64,000 bases of DNA from Chitinibacter sp. SCUT-21. GTDB taxonomy: Bacteria > Pseudomonadota > Gammaproteobacteria > Burkholderiales > Chitinibacteraceae. Numbering within the stretch: the stretch's first letter is position 1; the number at the start of each line of letters is the position of its first letter. A program made the translations under genes and the position numbers. Location: assembly GCA_041874755.1 (NCBI GenBank), contig CP102611.1, positions 3,348,001-3,412,000 on the forward strand. The letters run 5' to 3'. Below the pieces are notes generated by a model. It did no database searches and was not told the origin of the DNA. It saw only the letters and a list, made by a program, of their open reading frames with translations. Shown here one piece after another: positions 34,472-45,661 of the stretch.

Positions 34472-35371
34472 ATGAAGCGTATTGCACTGAAAATTGACGT
34501 AGATACCTCGCAGGCAATAACAGTAGGCCTTCCTCAGATTATTCCCGTTCTGCAGTCTCATCAAGCTGGCGCCACTTTGTTTTGGGCGCTGGGCGATGAA
34601 AAAAATGGTTCTTTCTTGCGTCCCGCACGCTACATACGACGTACACCTGGACGTAGCGAAATTAAGCTTAAAGTGCGTTATGACGTTTCTGCCTTACTAC
34701 GCGGTAGCTTTAAACCCTCAAAAAATTTAGCAAAAGTCGTCAGCGTTAGTTTGAGTTCATTGGCCTTATCTGCATTTGAGCATGGCGTTCGCCCTGCCCA
34801 GCAATATGATTGGCAAAATAATATTATGCAGCGGGATATGAATCAGACGCGCGAGGCTTATGATGATGCGTTAGCAAAATTTGAAAAAACATTTTCTGCT
34901 AAGGTAATTTGCCATGCGGCGAGTGGTTGGCAGATCAATCGTGCTGCTTTTCGATTGCATCAAATTCATCAACTTGAGTTTGCCAGCGATTGCCGTGGCA
35001 TTTTTCCTTTTTGGCCTATCGTATCTGGTGAATATACGCGCTGCCCGCAAATTCCTGTAACGCTACCAATGCTGGAAGAACTACTGCCAAAAATGGATAT
35101 TGCTGAGGCCATTGATCATCTAAAGCAGTTGACTGAACTTAGGCCCAGTGAGTTTCATGTGTTTAATATTGCGGCTGATTTTGATGTGCGCTATGTTCAA
35201 CAGCTTGATGAACTTTTCGCCGCTTGGAAAAATCAAGGCTATGATTTGGTGAGTTTGGGGGTGTTGAAACAGAGTTTAGATTTGAAGAAATTGCCCTATC
35301 ATCATGTCTCGATGCAACCTTGTCCGGGGCGTTACGGCTTGCTGGCCACGCAGGCTGATGTTTACCCTTAA
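34472..35371 (+). CDS. ArnD-like polysaccharide deacetylase-family protein, apparently without metal ligands
   Basis: This 299-residue protein aligns with ArnD-type NodB-fold deformylases: KIDVDT (D9, D11) at the N-terminus, then CHAASGW near 147-153, ASDCRGIFPFWP, and CPQIPVTLP near 191-199. In ArnD an HAWDHH-type segment and a C-terminal His supply metal or catalytic residues. Here the matching stretch is R107-P-A-Q-Q-Y112, and N232 stands where the His would be (VFNIAADFD). The protein may be a binding pseudoenzyme or have a different activity. No other arn genes are near. A terminator follows. Confidence 0.7.
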   Translation: MKRIALKIDVDTSQAITVGLPQIIPVLQSHQAGATLFWALGDEKNGSFLRPARYIRRTPGRSEIKLKVRYDVSALLRGSFKPSKNLAKVVSVSLSSLALSAFEHGVRPAQQYDWQNNIMQRDMNQTREAYDDALAKFEKTFSAKVICHAASGWQINRAAFRLHQIHQLEFASDCRGIFPFWPIVSGEYTRCPQIPVTLPMLEELLPKMDIAEAIDHLKQLTELRPSEFHVFNIAADFDVRYVQQLDELFAAWKNQGYDLVSLGVLKQSLDLKKLPYHHVSMQPCPGRYGLLATQADVYP

Positions 35372-35375
35372 CAGT

Positions 35376-35405
35376 AAAAAAGCCGACAGTTTGTCGGCTT
35401 TTTTT
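35376..35405 (+). terminator. Bidirectional terminator between the ArnD-like and DHH genes
   Basis: A 9-bp stem (AAGCCGACA/TGTCGGCTT) with a 3-base loop is flanked by A- and T-runs, serving both convergent genes. Confidence 0.9.
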
Positions 35406-35415
35406 GATGCTGTGT

Positions 35416-36348
35416 TTAGCCATCAGAGGTAATCTTCAACATTAGCTCACGCAATGTGCTGTCAACAGCTTCGTTAGCAACTTGGCAAGTGCCCGCGTTC
35501 TCATGGCCTCCGCCGCCATATTCGAGCATAAGTGCGCCGATATTGGTTTGCGATGAGCGATTGATGATCGATTTACCAGTTGCGAAGACGGTATTGCGCT
35601 GCTGTACACCCCACATCACATGGATTGAAATATTGCACTGCGGATACATCGCGTAAATCATAAAGCGATTCGTAGCATAAATCGTGTCTTCTTCGCGCAG
35701 ATCGAGTACGACTAAATTGTCGTATATACGGCTACAGCGTTTAATTTGCTCTTTAGCTAATGGTGCATGTTCGCGGTATAACTCGATCCGCTCGACGACA
35801 TCGGGTAATTGCAAAATATCTTCGATGCCATGACTGTGGCAGTACTGAATCAAATCCATCATCAATTGATAGTTTGAAATTGTAAAGCTACGGAATCGAC
35901 CAAGACCAGTCCGTGCATCCATCAGATAGTTTAGTAGTACCCATCCTGAAGGATTTAAGATTTCCTCACGGGTGAATTCTGCAGAATCTGCCTTATCTAC
36001 TGCGAGCATCATCTCCTCGGAGATATTGGCAAATCGATCTTTCCCCCCGTAGTAGTTGTAGACCACACGTGCAGCAGAGGGGGCATTCGGATCAATGATA
36101 TGATTTTCGGCAGCTGTGGTGTTGCGCAGTGTTTCAGATAGATGATGGTCAAACGATAAATACGCACCAGGCACGTAGGGCAAATTGGTTGTGATATCGT
36201 TGGCGTCGATCGCGATTTTGCCATCCTGCATGTCCTTGGGGTGGACAAACAGGATGTCATCGATCATTTCCAATTCATTGAGCAGTACAGCGCACACGAG
36301 CCCGTCAAAATCACTGCGGGTGACTAGGCGGTATTTTTTGTCAGACAT
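35416..36348 (-). CDS. DHH-family phosphoesterase
   Basis: This 310-residue protein has the DHH superfamily blocks: RSDFDGLVCAVLL at about 11-23 (metal-binding Asp), SFDHHLSETL (the DHH motif) near 64-73, and a C-terminal DHHA1 signature GGGGHENAGTC near 285-296. Family members hydrolyse phosphodiesters such as nanoRNA, pAp or cyclic dinucleotides, or polyphosphate; which one cannot be told. It is cytoplasmic, with no signal peptide. It is read toward the ArnD-like gene and shares its terminator. Confidence 0.85.
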   Translation of the reverse strand: MSDKKYRLVTRSDFDGLVCAVLLNELEMIDDILFVHPKDMQDGKIAIDANDITTNLPYVPGAYLSFDHHLSETLRNTTAAENHIIDPNAPSAARVVYNYYGGKDRFANISEEMMLAVDKADSAEFTREEILNPSGWVLLNYLMDARTGLGRFRSFTISNYQLMMDLIQYCHSHGIEDILQLPDVVERIELYREHAPLAKEQIKRCSRIYDNLVVLDLREEDTIYATNRFMIYAMYPQCNISIHVMWGVQQRNTVFATGKSIINRSSQTNIGALMLEYGGGGHENAGTCQVANEAVDSTLRELMLKITSDG

Positions 36349-36390
36349 AAGTATCCTCCTGTAGCAACTGTACTTAGCTTAGAAGCTTTT

Positions 36391-37338
36391 TCACTTTTTT
36401 GCTGACTGAACCACATTCATTGCGGTGGCGACCATGCTGGCCACATCGGCGGCATTGCCCGGTAGCAGCATCGTATTGCCTTGCTTAGCGATATTGCCAA
36501 ACGCACCCACGTATTGCTCGGCCACTTTCAAATTTACGGCTTGCAAACCGCCAGGTTGTTCAATCGCTTTAGCAACGGCATTGATTGCTTCGGCGGTGGC
36601 GTGGGCAACTAGTCGCAGGGCTTCAGCCTCGCCGGTTGCACGGTTGATTTGTGCTTGGCGTTCACCCTCCGATTGATTGATCGCCGCTTGCATATCACCT
36701 TGTGATTTTTGAATCGCCGCTTCGCGCTGGCCCGTTGCGAGGTTAATTTGTTCTTGTTTCACACCTTCAGATTGCGCAATGCGGGCGCGTTTTTCTCGTT
36801 CGGCGGTGATTTGCTGTTGCATCGAATGCAAAATCGCTTGCGGTGGCGTTAAATCTTTAATTTCGTAGCGCAAAACCTTCACACCCCAACTCGTCGCCGC
36901 TTCGTCGAGCGCAGCCACTACCGTGCGATTGATTTCATCGCGCTCTTCAAACGTCTTATCTAGTTCCAATTTACCGATGACAGAGCGCAGCGTGGTTTGC
37001 GCGAGCTGACTGATCGCCAAGACGTAATCAGAAGTGCCGTATGAGGCGAGGCGGGGGTCAAGGACTTGAAAGTACAAAATACCGTCGACTTGCAATTGCG
37101 TGTTGTCGCGCGTGATACACACTTGGCTCGGTACATCGAGTGGGATTTCTTTCAAGCTGTGCTTGTAGGCGACGCGATCAACAAAGGGAATAACAAAATT
37201 AAGCCCCGGCGCTAATACGGCGTGGAATCGACCGAGTCGTTCAATGATCAGCGCACTTTGTTGCGGAACGATTTTGAAGGTTTTGGCGATAAAAATAATC
37301 ACCACAGCAAGAAAAATAACAGAAAACTCTAAGCCCAT
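36391..37338 (-). CDS. SPFH/band 7 (stomatin-like) membrane protein, QmcA type
   Basis: This 315-residue protein has an N-terminal membrane segment (about 3-21), an SPFH domain at about 22-180 (PQQSALIIERLGRFHAVLAPGLNFVIPFVDRV) and an Ala/Gln/Glu-rich coiled coil, with repeated EGVKQEQINLATGQREA-type stretches near 195-260. It is probably an oligomeric scaffold at the inner membrane. It is paired with an NfeD-like gene just upstream, 11 bases away, the classic stomatin-NfeD operon. Confidence 0.92.
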   Translation of the reverse strand: MGLEFSVIFLAVVIIFIAKTFKIVPQQSALIIERLGRFHAVLAPGLNFVIPFVDRVAYKHSLKEIPLDVPSQVCITRDNTQLQVDGILYFQVLDPRLASYGTSDYVLAISQLAQTTLRSVIGKLELDKTFEERDEINRTVVAALDEAATSWGVKVLRYEIKDLTPPQAILHSMQQQITAEREKRARIAQSEGVKQEQINLATGQREAAIQKSQGDMQAAINQSEGERQAQINRATGEAEALRLVAHATAEAINAVAKAIEQPGGLQAVNLKVAEQYVGAFGNIAKQGNTMLLPGNAADVASMVATAMNVVQSAKK

Positions 37339-37349
37339 GATGCCATCCT

Positions 37350-37775
37350 TTAATTTGTGGGTGGGGTATTGCTAATTTCGAATTGTGTGCCATGGTTTGC
37401 AGCGATATACCATGTCGCCGTATCGCTCGCTTGGCAATGGGGTGCAAGAACCGCATCCCAATGACTGCCACGGTAAAGAATGCGGGCGCGACGATCATCG
37501 AGCCAAGCTTCGATTTGCACTACTTTGCCGATATCATCGCTCGGCATTTCTTTGCTGCAAGCTCGATCTTTCTTCCATTTTTTGATGGCAAGACCGGCAA
37601 TTAGGCTAACGACGCTGGCGATGAAAAGTTGTGCGGCACTACCCAAGGACAGTGCGCTGGCTGCTGCTGCGGCAAAAAAACCAGCGGCAATTGCGAGTAA
37701 ATAAAATGTGGTGGTGAATAATTCGAGGGCGATGAGAATTGCGCCAGCGATTAGCCAAAGCGTGGTATTGGTCAT
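37350..37775 (-). CDS. NfeD-like membrane protein
   Basis: This is a 141-residue short NfeD-type protein with membrane segments near 6-24, 27-46 and 50-65, followed by a small OB-fold domain at about 80-138. The OB part includes the GKVVQIEAWLDDRRARILYRGSHWDA stretch. NfeD proteins usually pair with SPFH proteins and are thought to help order or anchor them in the membrane. It precedes the stomatin-like gene by 11 bases, so they are co-transcribed. Confidence 0.88.
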   Translation of the reverse strand: MTNTTLWLIAGAILIALELFTTTFYLLAIAAGFFAAAAASALSLGSAAQLFIASVVSLIAGLAIKKWKKDRACSKEMPSDDIGKVVQIEAWLDDRRARILYRGSHWDAVLAPHCQASDTATWYIAANHGTQFEISNTPPTN

Positions 37776-37830
37776 TGGCGATTTTTCCGAGTGGGGTTAC
37801 CACAGCCTAAACCAGTCTTACTCTGGGCGC

Positions 37831-37858
37831 AAAAAAAGCGCACCCTTGGGTGCGCTTT
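37831..37858 (-). terminator. Intrinsic terminator of serS
   Basis: A GC-rich stem (AAAGCGCACCC/GGGTGCGCTTT) with a 2-base loop is followed on the minus strand by a T-run. It lies about 20 bases past the serS stop. Confidence 0.85.
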
Positions 37859-37879
37859 GCTGATTTAGAGCAACACAGC

Positions 37880-39157
<1,278 letters not shown>

Positions 39158-39314
39158 TTAAGCGTCTGTAAACATTTTGGATGGTTCGATTTTACACCAA
39201 GGCGCTGACTCAACGTAGTGCCTTAATGTATTTGCGGTAATTTGTAATTGTTCTATGGGTATATCGTTGGACATTTTTTAGATATTGAGCTGTAGCTAAA
39301 TACGTTGCTGGGTA

Positions 39315-40637
39315 TTATTTGTTTTGTTGCAGCCATAAAGCGTCGAGTTCTTTGAGGTGGCGAAGTTTGTCAGCAATCTTGCTTTCCAAACCGCGTGGCA
39401 CGGGCCGATAGAACTGGGTGTGTTCTAAGCCTGTTGGAAAGTAATTTTCGCCGGCTGCATAGGCTTCGGGCTCATCGTGCGCGTAGCGGTACTCTTTGCC
39501 ATGGCCAAGTTCACTCATCAGTTTGGTCGGTGCGTTGCGCAAATGATTGGGTACTTCGCGCGATTGATCGCTACTCACCAAGGCTTTGGCGGCCTTATAG
39601 GCCATGTAACCGGCGTTGGATTTCGGTGCAATCGCTAGATAGATTGCGGCTTGCGCTAATGCAAGTTCGCCTTCGGGTGAGCCAAGGCGCTCAAAGGTGG
39701 TGGCTGCATCGTTGGCGATTTGCATCGCACGCGGGTCGGCAAGGCCAATGTCTTCCCAGGCCATACGCACCAAGCGGCGCGATAAATAGCGTGCGTCAAC
39801 GCCACCGTCGAGCATGCGCGTCAACCAATACAGCGCCGCATCGGGGTTGGATCCGCGCACGGATTTATGCAGAGCCGAAATTTGATCGTAAAAATGATCG
39901 CCGCCTTTATCAAAACGTCGGCCATTGGTGCTGAGCGCCTGCGCTAAAAATTCTGCGTCAATTTGAGAGAGTTTTGCGGCACGTGCAGCTTGCTGCAGTT
40001 GCTCGACTAAGTTGAGTAAGCGACGACCATCGCCATCGGCCATCGCGCACAAGGATTGGCGCGCGTCTGAATCAATATCGATTGCGTGCTCGATATGTTT
40101 TAAAGCTCGATCAATGAGCTCGTTGAGTTCGCTCTCGCTCAAGGACTTCAGTACGTAGACTTGCGCGCGCGAAAGAAGTGCGGCGTTAACCTCAAACGAC
40201 GGGTTTTCGGTAGTGGCGCCGATAAAAGTGACTAAGCCCGATTCAACATACGGCAAAAAAGCGTCCTGCTGTGCTTTGTTGAAACGATGGACTTCGTCGA
40301 CAAACAAAATAGTGCGTTTGCCGAGTATTTGATATTGCTGGGCTTGCTCCATCGCCATGCGAATGTCTTTTACCCCTGAAAACACCGCAGAAATGGCGAG
40401 GAGTTCTGCTCCAAATTCACTCGCGAGCAAACGGGCAAGTGTTGTTTTTCCAACACCTGGAGGTCCCCAGAAAATCATTGAATGAGCTTTCTTGCTTTTA
40501 ATAGCCAAAGAAAGTGGTTTGCCAGTGCCAAGTAAGTGTTGTTGTCCAACAACATCAGCAGCGGATTTGGGGCGCAATCGTTCCGCTAGAGGTTCATTTT
40601 TTTGTGTGCTAAAAAGATCATTCACGAATGACGTCAA
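39315..40637 (-). CDS. rarA: Replication-associated recombination protein RarA (MgsA)
   Basis: RarA is an AAA+ ATPase acting at stalled replication forks. The protein has 440 residues: Walker [10 protein letters not shown] near 54-62, Walker [20 protein letters not shown] near 107-125, a sensor [11 protein letters not shown] stretch, and the C-terminal helical domain. Its start overlaps the end of lolA by 20 bases, the conserved lolA-rarA-serS order. The overlapping start is the first one giving the family N-terminus (SFVNDLFST), so it is accepted, though a shorter start cannot be excluded. Confidence 0.95.
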   Translation of the reverse strand: MTSFVNDLFSTQKNEPLAERLRPKSAADVVGQQHLLGTGKPLSLAIKSKKAHSMIFWGPPGVGKTTLARLLASEFGAELLAISAVFSGVKDIRMAMEQAQQYQILGKRTILFVDEVHRFNKAQQDAFLPYVESGLVTFIGATTENPSFEVNAALLSRAQVYVLKSLSESELNELIDRALKHIEHAIDIDSDARQSLCAMADGDGRRLLNLVEQLQQAARAAKLSQIDAEFLAQALSTNGRRFDKGGDHFYDQISALHKSVRGSNPDAALYWLTRMLDGGVDARYLSRRLVRMAWEDIGLADPRAMQIANDAATTFERLGSPEGELALAQAAIYLAIAPKSNAGYMAYKAAKALVSSDQSREVPNHLRNAPTKLMSELGHGKEYRYAHDEPEAYAAGENYFPTGLEHTQFYRPVPRGLESKIADKLRHLKELDALWLQQNK

Positions 40638-41241
40638 CTCCTTTGGGTGGAATGAAGTTGAAAATACTGCGAGCTACTGATTGATTGTGTGCCACTTTGT
40701 CGAACTGGATGATGGTTGTTTGGTTAAATTGGTCATCCAATTCCATCATATTTAATTGCCCTTTGAGCAAGCCAATTCGGATTTGGGCAAAGCTGGCTTC
40801 TTTATTTTTTGGGTTTAAAGCAACCCAGTTTAGGCCGTTTTTGCTGGGCAGTGATTGTAAATTAAAGTTTTGATGTAGATTGTTATTGCCTGTCAAAACC
40901 GCTGCTGGGCTTGCATCTAAGGCTTTGTTGATGGGTTTGATTGTCACTTGGGCTAGATCGACGTCATAGAGCCAGATTTGTTGACCATTGCTAATGATTT
41001 CTTGGTTATAGGGTTTGGCGTAAACCCATTTGAATTGGCCAGGTCTAAGAAGCTGAAATTGGCCGCTGGAGTTTTCAGTTTTTCCCGATTTTTGGCGTAC
41101 GGATTGTGTGAAGTTGGCGCTCAGGCTCTTGGTGTTACTCAAATAAGTTTGCAATTCGGTGATTGAATTGGCTTGTGCGGTTGGCAGAATACTCGCTAAA
41201 AAAATTGGCAATAGTCGATGGAAGGTGGATTTTTTGCTCAT
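40618..41241 (-). CDS. lolA: Outer-membrane lipoprotein carrier protein LolA
   Basis: LolA is a periplasmic chaperone that moves lipoproteins from the LolCDE release complex to the outer membrane. The protein has 207 residues with a signal peptide of about 24 residues (ending TAQA-NS). The mature part is a half-barrel of strands with the LSANFTQSVRQKSG and GQFKWVYAKPYNQEIISNG blocks. The gene precedes rarA with a 20-base overlap. The GC-rich terminator at 41275-41304 lies just upstream, so it likely has its own promoter. Confidence 0.93.
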   Translation of the reverse strand: MSKKSTFHRLLPIFLASILPTAQANSITELQTYLSNTKSLSANFTQSVRQKSGKTENSSGQFQLLRPGQFKWVYAKPYNQEIISNGQQIWLYDVDLAQVTIKPINKALDASPAAVLTGNNNLHQNFNLQSLPSKNGLNWVALNPKNKEASFAQIRIGLLKGQLNMMELDDQFNQTTIIQFDKVAHNQSVARSIFNFIPPKGVDVIRE

Positions 41242-41274
41242 TTTGATTAAGTTCCTTGCTGTGAATATTCACCA

Positions 41275-41304
41275 TAAAAAAAGCCCCGCAAGCGGGGCTT
41301 TTTA
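41275..41304 (-). terminator. Intrinsic terminator of the OmpA-family gene
   Basis: A 9-bp stem (AAGCCCCGC/GCGGGGCTT) with a 2-base loop is flanked by A- and T-runs. It separates the ompA-type gene from lolA on the minus strand. Confidence 0.9.
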
Positions 41305-41319
41305 CGTTAGAAGTTAAAA

Positions 41320-42015
41320 TTATTTAACTTCAGTCGTTTCAACACTAACACCGTTGATTTCGATTTCTACGCGACGATCTGGAGCCAAGCACTCAACCAG
41401 TTTAGCGCGAGTTTTCTTAGTATCTTTGATGTTGTTGCAAGTGTCGCCAGTTACTGGATTCGCTTCGCCACGACCTTCAGCAGTGATGCGATCCGCTTTA
41501 TCTGGAGCTTGAGATACGAGGTATTCACGAACTGCATTAGCGCGACGCTCAGACAACGCTTGGTTGTATTTTTCTGAACCGATGCGGTCAGTGTAACCAA
41601 CTACAACAGCAGAGCCACTACCTGCATCAATTGTCATTTTCTTAACTTCAGCAACCAATGCGTCCAGAGCGTCTTTGCCTTCTGGTTTCAGAGTTGCTTT
41701 GTTGAAGTCGAACAATGCATCAGATTTCAGAGTGAATTGCTTTTTGGTGATAACTGGAGCTGGAGCTGGAGCTGGAGCTGGAGCTGGAGGAGCAGCTGGT
41801 TCTACATAGCCTGGGCAGCCTTTAACTGTGGCAGCTTTTTCAGCAGTCCACAGGCCAGTTTGCCAGCACTCGCCGATACCATTTTTCACAACACCTTCTG
41901 GATTTGCTTCAGATACGTTTGTGCTGTTGGTTACGTATGCATCAGTAGCTGCGTGCGCGCCAAAAGAAGCGAAAGCTGCAACAACTGCGAGAGAAGCGAT
42001 AGATTGCTTGATCAT
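41320..42015 (-). CDS. OmpA-family outer membrane / peptidoglycan-binding protein
   Basis: This 231-residue protein has a signal peptide of about 22 residues (ending AHAA). A Pro/Ala-rich hinge ([21 protein letters not shown]) lies near 73-90, and a C-terminal OmpA domain spans about 95-225. That domain carries the [14 protein letters not shown] and [25 protein letters not shown] blocks that bind peptidoglycan. There is no N-terminal eight-strand barrel, so the layout is like RmpM of Neisseria. The hinge is encoded by a tandem hexamer repeat. GGAG lies 9 bases before the ATG. Confidence 0.87.
   Translation of the reverse strand: MIKQSIASLAVVAAFASFGAHAATDAYVTNSTNVSEANPEGVVKNGIGECWQTGLWTAEKAATVKGCPGYVEPAAPPAPAPAPAPAPVITKKQFTLKSDALFDFNKATLKPEGKDALDALVAEVKKMTIDAGSGSAVVVGYTDRIGSEKYNQALSERRANAVREYLVSQAPDKADRITAEGRGEANPVTGDTCNNIKDTKKTRAKLVECLAPDRRVEIEINGVSVETTEVK
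41755..41784 (+). repeat. Hexamer tandem repeat TGGAGC x5 in the OmpA hinge
   Basis: Five perfect copies of TGGAGC are followed by a near copy, TGGAGG. On the coding strand it reads GCTCCA, encoding alternating Ala-Pro. Gain or loss of units keeps the frame, so hinge length could vary between strains. Confidence 0.9.
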
Positions 42016-42434
42016 GAAGTGGTTCTCCGTTAATAAAGCTTCAATAAATGATGTTCGACAGCACTAAACCTATTGCGCATGTCATGTATAGATTACTTTT
42101 TGTAATTTAGCAGCAGTTGCGATAGAAACAAAATTTAATGATCAACCCTAAACAGCGGTGCATCACTATCTAGAGCTAATCAACAAATGTGCTAATTTTC
42201 TATTGGTCATATTTTAGAAGCATAAGCTGGTGTTGGGCAATACTATTTCTGTAAACAAATGCACAATCTGCTTACAAAAATGGCTGGGATTGGTACTCAG
42301 GCAGTGCTGTGCTAATATTGCGAGCTGCTCTAAGTGGTATTTTTCCATCTATTTTTAGACTGTAAGTTGAATGGGAAGGTTTGAGCCCACTCAATCTACA
42401 ATCTAGATACAAACATAAAGAAAACGCCAAACGC
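42016..42434. other. Divergent intergenic region of the ompA-type gene and gyrA
   Basis: This 419-base gap is AT-rich and probably holds promoters for both genes. A spaced inverted repeat (ATTAC, five T, GTAAT) at 42089-42103 lies about 75 bases upstream of the ompA-type start. A candidate ompA-side promoter (TTGTTT, 16 bases, TAAATT on the minus strand) overlaps this area, but none is strong enough to call. No gene is seen. Confidence 0.5.
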
Positions 42435-45164
42435 ATGTCCGAACAATTTAGTTTTGCCAAAGAAACCATCCCCGTTAGCCTAGAAGAGGAAATGCGGCAC
42501 TCCTACCTCGATTACGCCATGAGTGTAATTGTGGGACGTGCTTTGCCCGATGTCCGTGATGGCCTCAAGCCCGTACATCGCCGGATTTTGTTTGCGATGC
42601 ACGAAAGCAGCAATGTCTGGAATCGCCCTTATGTAAAATGTGCTCGTGTGATCGGTGATGTGTTGGGTAAATACCACCCGCATGGCGACTCGGCAGCCTA
42701 CGAAGCCTTAGTACGGATGGCACAAGATTTTTCCTTGCGTTACACCTTAATTGATGGGCAGGGTAACTTTGGTTCTATCGATGGCGACCGTGCTGCCGCT
42801 TATCGTTATACCGAGTGCCGTTTGGAAAAAGTATCGAGCGAGCTGTTGGCAGATATTGATAAAGAAACCGTCGATTTCACGCCCAACTACGATGAGAAAG
42901 AACTAGAGCCGACGGTTCTGCCAACACGAATTCCGAATTTATTGATCAACGGCTCATCAGGTATTGCCGTTGGTATGGCGACGAATATTCCGCCACACAA
43001 TATCACTGAAGTCATCGATGCTTCTTTGGCGCTGTTGGCCAATCCTGAAATGTCGATCGACGAATTGATCGACATTATGCCTGCGCCAGACTTCCCAACC
43101 GCCGGCATCATTTATGGCGTGGCGGGTGTGCGTGAAGGCTACCGCACAGGTCGCGGCCGCGTGGTGATGCGTTCGCGTACACACATTGAAGAATGTGGCA
43201 AAAATGGCGATCGTCAGGCGATTATCGTTGATGAGTTGCCATATCAAGTGAATAAAGCGCGCTTGCTCGAACGTATTGCCGAGTTGGTACGAGAAAAAAC
43301 GCTGGAAGGTATTTCTGATCTACGCGATGAATCGGATAAATCCGGTATGCGCGTGGTGATTGAGCTTAAACGCGGTGAAATGGCCGACGTTGTGCTCAAT
43401 AATTTGTTTAAACATACCCAGTTGCAAGATAGTTTCGGTATCAATATGGTCGCCTTGGTTGATGGTCAACCGCGTCTATTGAATCTGAAACAAGTGCTCG
43501 AGTGCTTCTTGAAGCACCGTCGCGAAGTGGTTACTCGCCGTACCGTGTTCGAGCTGCGCAAAGCGCGTGAACGCGGTCATGTGCTCGAAGGTTTGGCGGT
43601 TGCGCTGTCTAACGTCGACGAAATGATCGCGCTGATCAAGGCTGCTGCGACGCCACCCGAAGCGAAAGTCGCGTTGATGAGCCGAGAATGGCGCTCGGAA
43701 TTGGTCGAAGACATGTTGTCGCGTACCGATATCAATGCCTCGCGCCCAGATGGTTTGGGTGAAGAGTTCGGCTTGACCGGCACGGGCTATCGCTTGTCGG
43801 ATGTTCAGGCGCAAGAAATTCTGCAAATGCGCTTGCAGCGTTTGACGGGGCTTGAGCAAGACAAGATCGTTGGCGAATACAAAGAAGTGATGGATAAAAT
43901 CCTTGACTTGCTCGACATCTTGGCGCGCTCTGAACGCGTGACCGAAATCATTCATAACGAAATGTCTGAAGTCAAAGCCAATTATGGCGATGCACGTCGT
44001 TCGGAAATCGTTGCGCACGGCGAAGACATCAATCTAGAAGATCTGATTACGCCGCAAGATATGGTCGTCACGCTGACACACGGCGGCTATATGAAAACGA
44101 CGCCGGTTGAAGAATACCGGGCGCAAAAACGTGGTGGTCGTGGCAAGCAAGCGGCGGCTACGAAAGACGACGACTTTATCGACAGCCTGTTTATCGCCAA
44201 TACGCACGACTACATGCTGTGCTTTAGCTCGCGGGGTCGCGTTTACTGGCTCAAAGTATATGAGTTGCCACAAGGTGGCCGCACTAGCCGTGGCAAGCCG
44301 ATCATCAATCTATTGCCGCTCGAAGACGGCGAGAAAATCAACGCGATTCTGCCGATCAAAGAATTTAGCGAAGATAAATACGTCTTTATGGCGACCGCTG
44401 ACGGCACAGTGAAGAAAACGCCGTTGACTGATTTTTCTCGCCCTATGAAGCGCGGCATTATCGCGATTAACTTGGAAGAGGGTAATTATCTGGTCGGTGT
44501 AGCGTTGACGCGTGGCGCAGGCGGCGCGGTACTAGACGACGAAGCTGGCGACGAGGAAATCATCGACGACGAAAGCGCAGATGATTCAGCGGAAGCCGTG
44601 GCGATCGACGACGATCAAGTGATGTTGTTCTCCGATGCCGGTAAATCAGTACGCTTTAGCCAAAGCAAAGTGCGCCCTATGGGTCGTAACTCGAAAGGCG
44701 TGCGCGGTATGAAGCTCGGTGAAGATCAGAAAGTGATCTCGCTGCTGGTAGCTAATTCCGATACGCAAATGGTGCTGACAGCCAGCAACGGCGGTTACGG
44801 TAAACGCACTCCAGTCGGCGACTTCCGTCTGTCTGGTCGCGGCACGCAAGGCGTGATCGCGATGGATCTGACCGATAAAACCGGTCTGAAACTGGTGGCG
44901 GCAAGTCTGGTTGAAGAAACTGACGACGTAATGTTGATTACTACTGGCGGCGTGTTGATTCGTACCAAAGTGGCGCAAATTCGTGAAACTGGTCGATCGG
45001 CTCAGGGTGTACGCTTGATCAATCTGGACGATGGCGAGCAATTATCAGGCTTGGAAAAAGTGTGCGAACCAGAGGATGAGGAAGAGGGCGTTGAGGTTGC
45101 GGCGATTGCGGATGCCAATGACGCCGAAGTCGGTGATGCGCCTGCTGGTGAACAAACTGAGTAA
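42435..45164 (+). CDS. gyrA: DNA gyrase subunit A
   Basis: GyrA is the DNA-breaking subunit of gyrase. The protein has 909 residues from ATG 42435; an upstream in-frame start at 42381 adds 18 residues without family character. The catalytic Tyr is Y125 in RYTE, the quinolone region is HGDSAAYE at 83-90, and the GyrA-box QKRGGRGK near 570 confirms gyrase, not topoisomerase IV. The C-terminal beta-pinwheel has an acidic insert near 697-735 (many Asp and Glu). The position equal to E. coli Asp87 is E90. It is divergent from the ompA-type gene. Confidence 0.97.
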   Translation: MSEQFSFAKETIPVSLEEEMRHSYLDYAMSVIVGRALPDVRDGLKPVHRRILFAMHESSNVWNRPYVKCARVIGDVLGKYHPHGDSAAYEALVRMAQDFSLRYTLIDGQGNFGSIDGDRAAAYRYTECRLEKVSSELLADIDKETVDFTPNYDEKELEPTVLPTRIPNLLINGSSGIAVGMATNIPPHNITEVIDASLALLANPEMSIDELIDIMPAPDFPTAGIIYGVAGVREGYRTGRGRVVMRSRTHIEECGKNGDRQAIIVDELPYQVNKARLLERIAELVREKTLEGISDLRDESDKSGMRVVIELKRGEMADVVLNNLFKHTQLQDSFGINMVALVDGQPRLLNLKQVLECFLKHRREVVTRRTVFELRKARERGHVLEGLAVALSNVDEMIALIKAAATPPEAKVALMSREWRSELVEDMLSRTDINASRPDGLGEEFGLTGTGYRLSDVQAQEILQMRLQRLTGLEQDKIVGEYKEVMDKILDLLDILARSERVTEIIHNEMSEVKANYGDARRSEIVAHGEDINLEDLITPQDMVVTLTHGGYMKTTPVEEYRAQKRGGRGKQAAATKDDDFIDSLFIANTHDYMLCFSSRGRVYWLKVYELPQGGRTSRGKPIINLLPLEDGEKINAILPIKEFSEDKYVFMATADGTVKKTPLTDFSRPMKRGIIAINLEEGNYLVGVALTRGAGGAVLDDEAGDEEIIDDESADDSAEAVAIDDDQVMLFSDAGKSVRFSQSKVRPMGRNSKGVRGMKLGEDQKVISLLVANSDTQMVLTASNGGYGKRTPVGDFRLSGRGTQGVIAMDLTDKTGLKLVAASLVEETDDVMLITTGGVLIRTKVAQIRETGRSAQGVRLINLDDGEQLSGLEKVCEPEDEEEGVEVAAIADANDAEVGDAPAGEQTE

Positions 45165-45204
45165 AATTAGCAATCAATTGATGTTTTAAAAAGAGGGGTT
45201 TGCG

Positions 45205-45651
45205 ATGAATAGCTTGTGGTTACCCGTGGCAAACCCCGATTTTTTTGCGCAAGTCGGGCCGTGGTTCATGGCCTTGCCGCATTGTAAAGCGCTTGGGCTG
45301 GAGTTGGTAGCGGCCGAACGCGCAAAAGTCACACTGAAATTACCATTCAAAAATGAACTGATCGGCAACCCCGAAACGCGTGTTTTGCACGGCGGGGTGG
45401 TCACCTCGTTGATCGATACCGCATCCGGTGTCACGCTCTACACCCTGCTTGATGCGCCCGAAGCTGCCGCTACGCTCGATTTACGCATCGATTACCTACG
45501 CCCAGCCAAACCCGATTTGCCGCTGTATTGCACTGCAGAGTGCTATCGCCTAACTGATTCGGTGGCATTTACTCGCGCCACGGCTTATCAAGAAGACCCT
45601 GATAAGCCGGTTGCCCATTCGGTGGCAACTTTTGCCCGAACTGCTAGCTAA
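45205..45651 (+). CDS. PaaI-type hotdog-fold thioesterase
   Basis: This is a 148-residue single hotdog domain with the HGGVVTSLIDTASGVTLYT catalytic helix (Asp in LIDTA) near 58-76, and RIDYLRPAKPD on the facing strand. Family members hydrolyse acyl- or aryl-CoA esters; the substrate is unknown here. AGAGGGG before ATG 45205 supports the start. It is followed after 10 bases by a second, similar thioesterase, so the pair looks like a tandem duplication that diverged. Confidence 0.85.
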   Translation: MNSLWLPVANPDFFAQVGPWFMALPHCKALGLELVAAERAKVTLKLPFKNELIGNPETRVLHGGVVTSLIDTASGVTLYTLLDAPEAAATLDLRIDYLRPAKPDLPLYCTAECYRLTDSVAFTRATAYQEDPDKPVAHSVATFARTAS

Positions 45652-45661
45652 CAGGTGTGCT

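Noticed and set aside
39395..39934. 179-residue ORF antisense to rarA
   Set aside because: It is a shadow frame rich in Arg and Ser with no family match.
42272..42469. 65-residue ORF on the minus strand upstream of gyrA
   Set aside because: It overlaps the gyrA start and has no family or ribosome-site support.
43476..44018. 180-residue ORF antisense to gyrA
   Set aside because: It is a long shadow frame in a conserved gene, with no ribosome site and codon use driven by gyrA.
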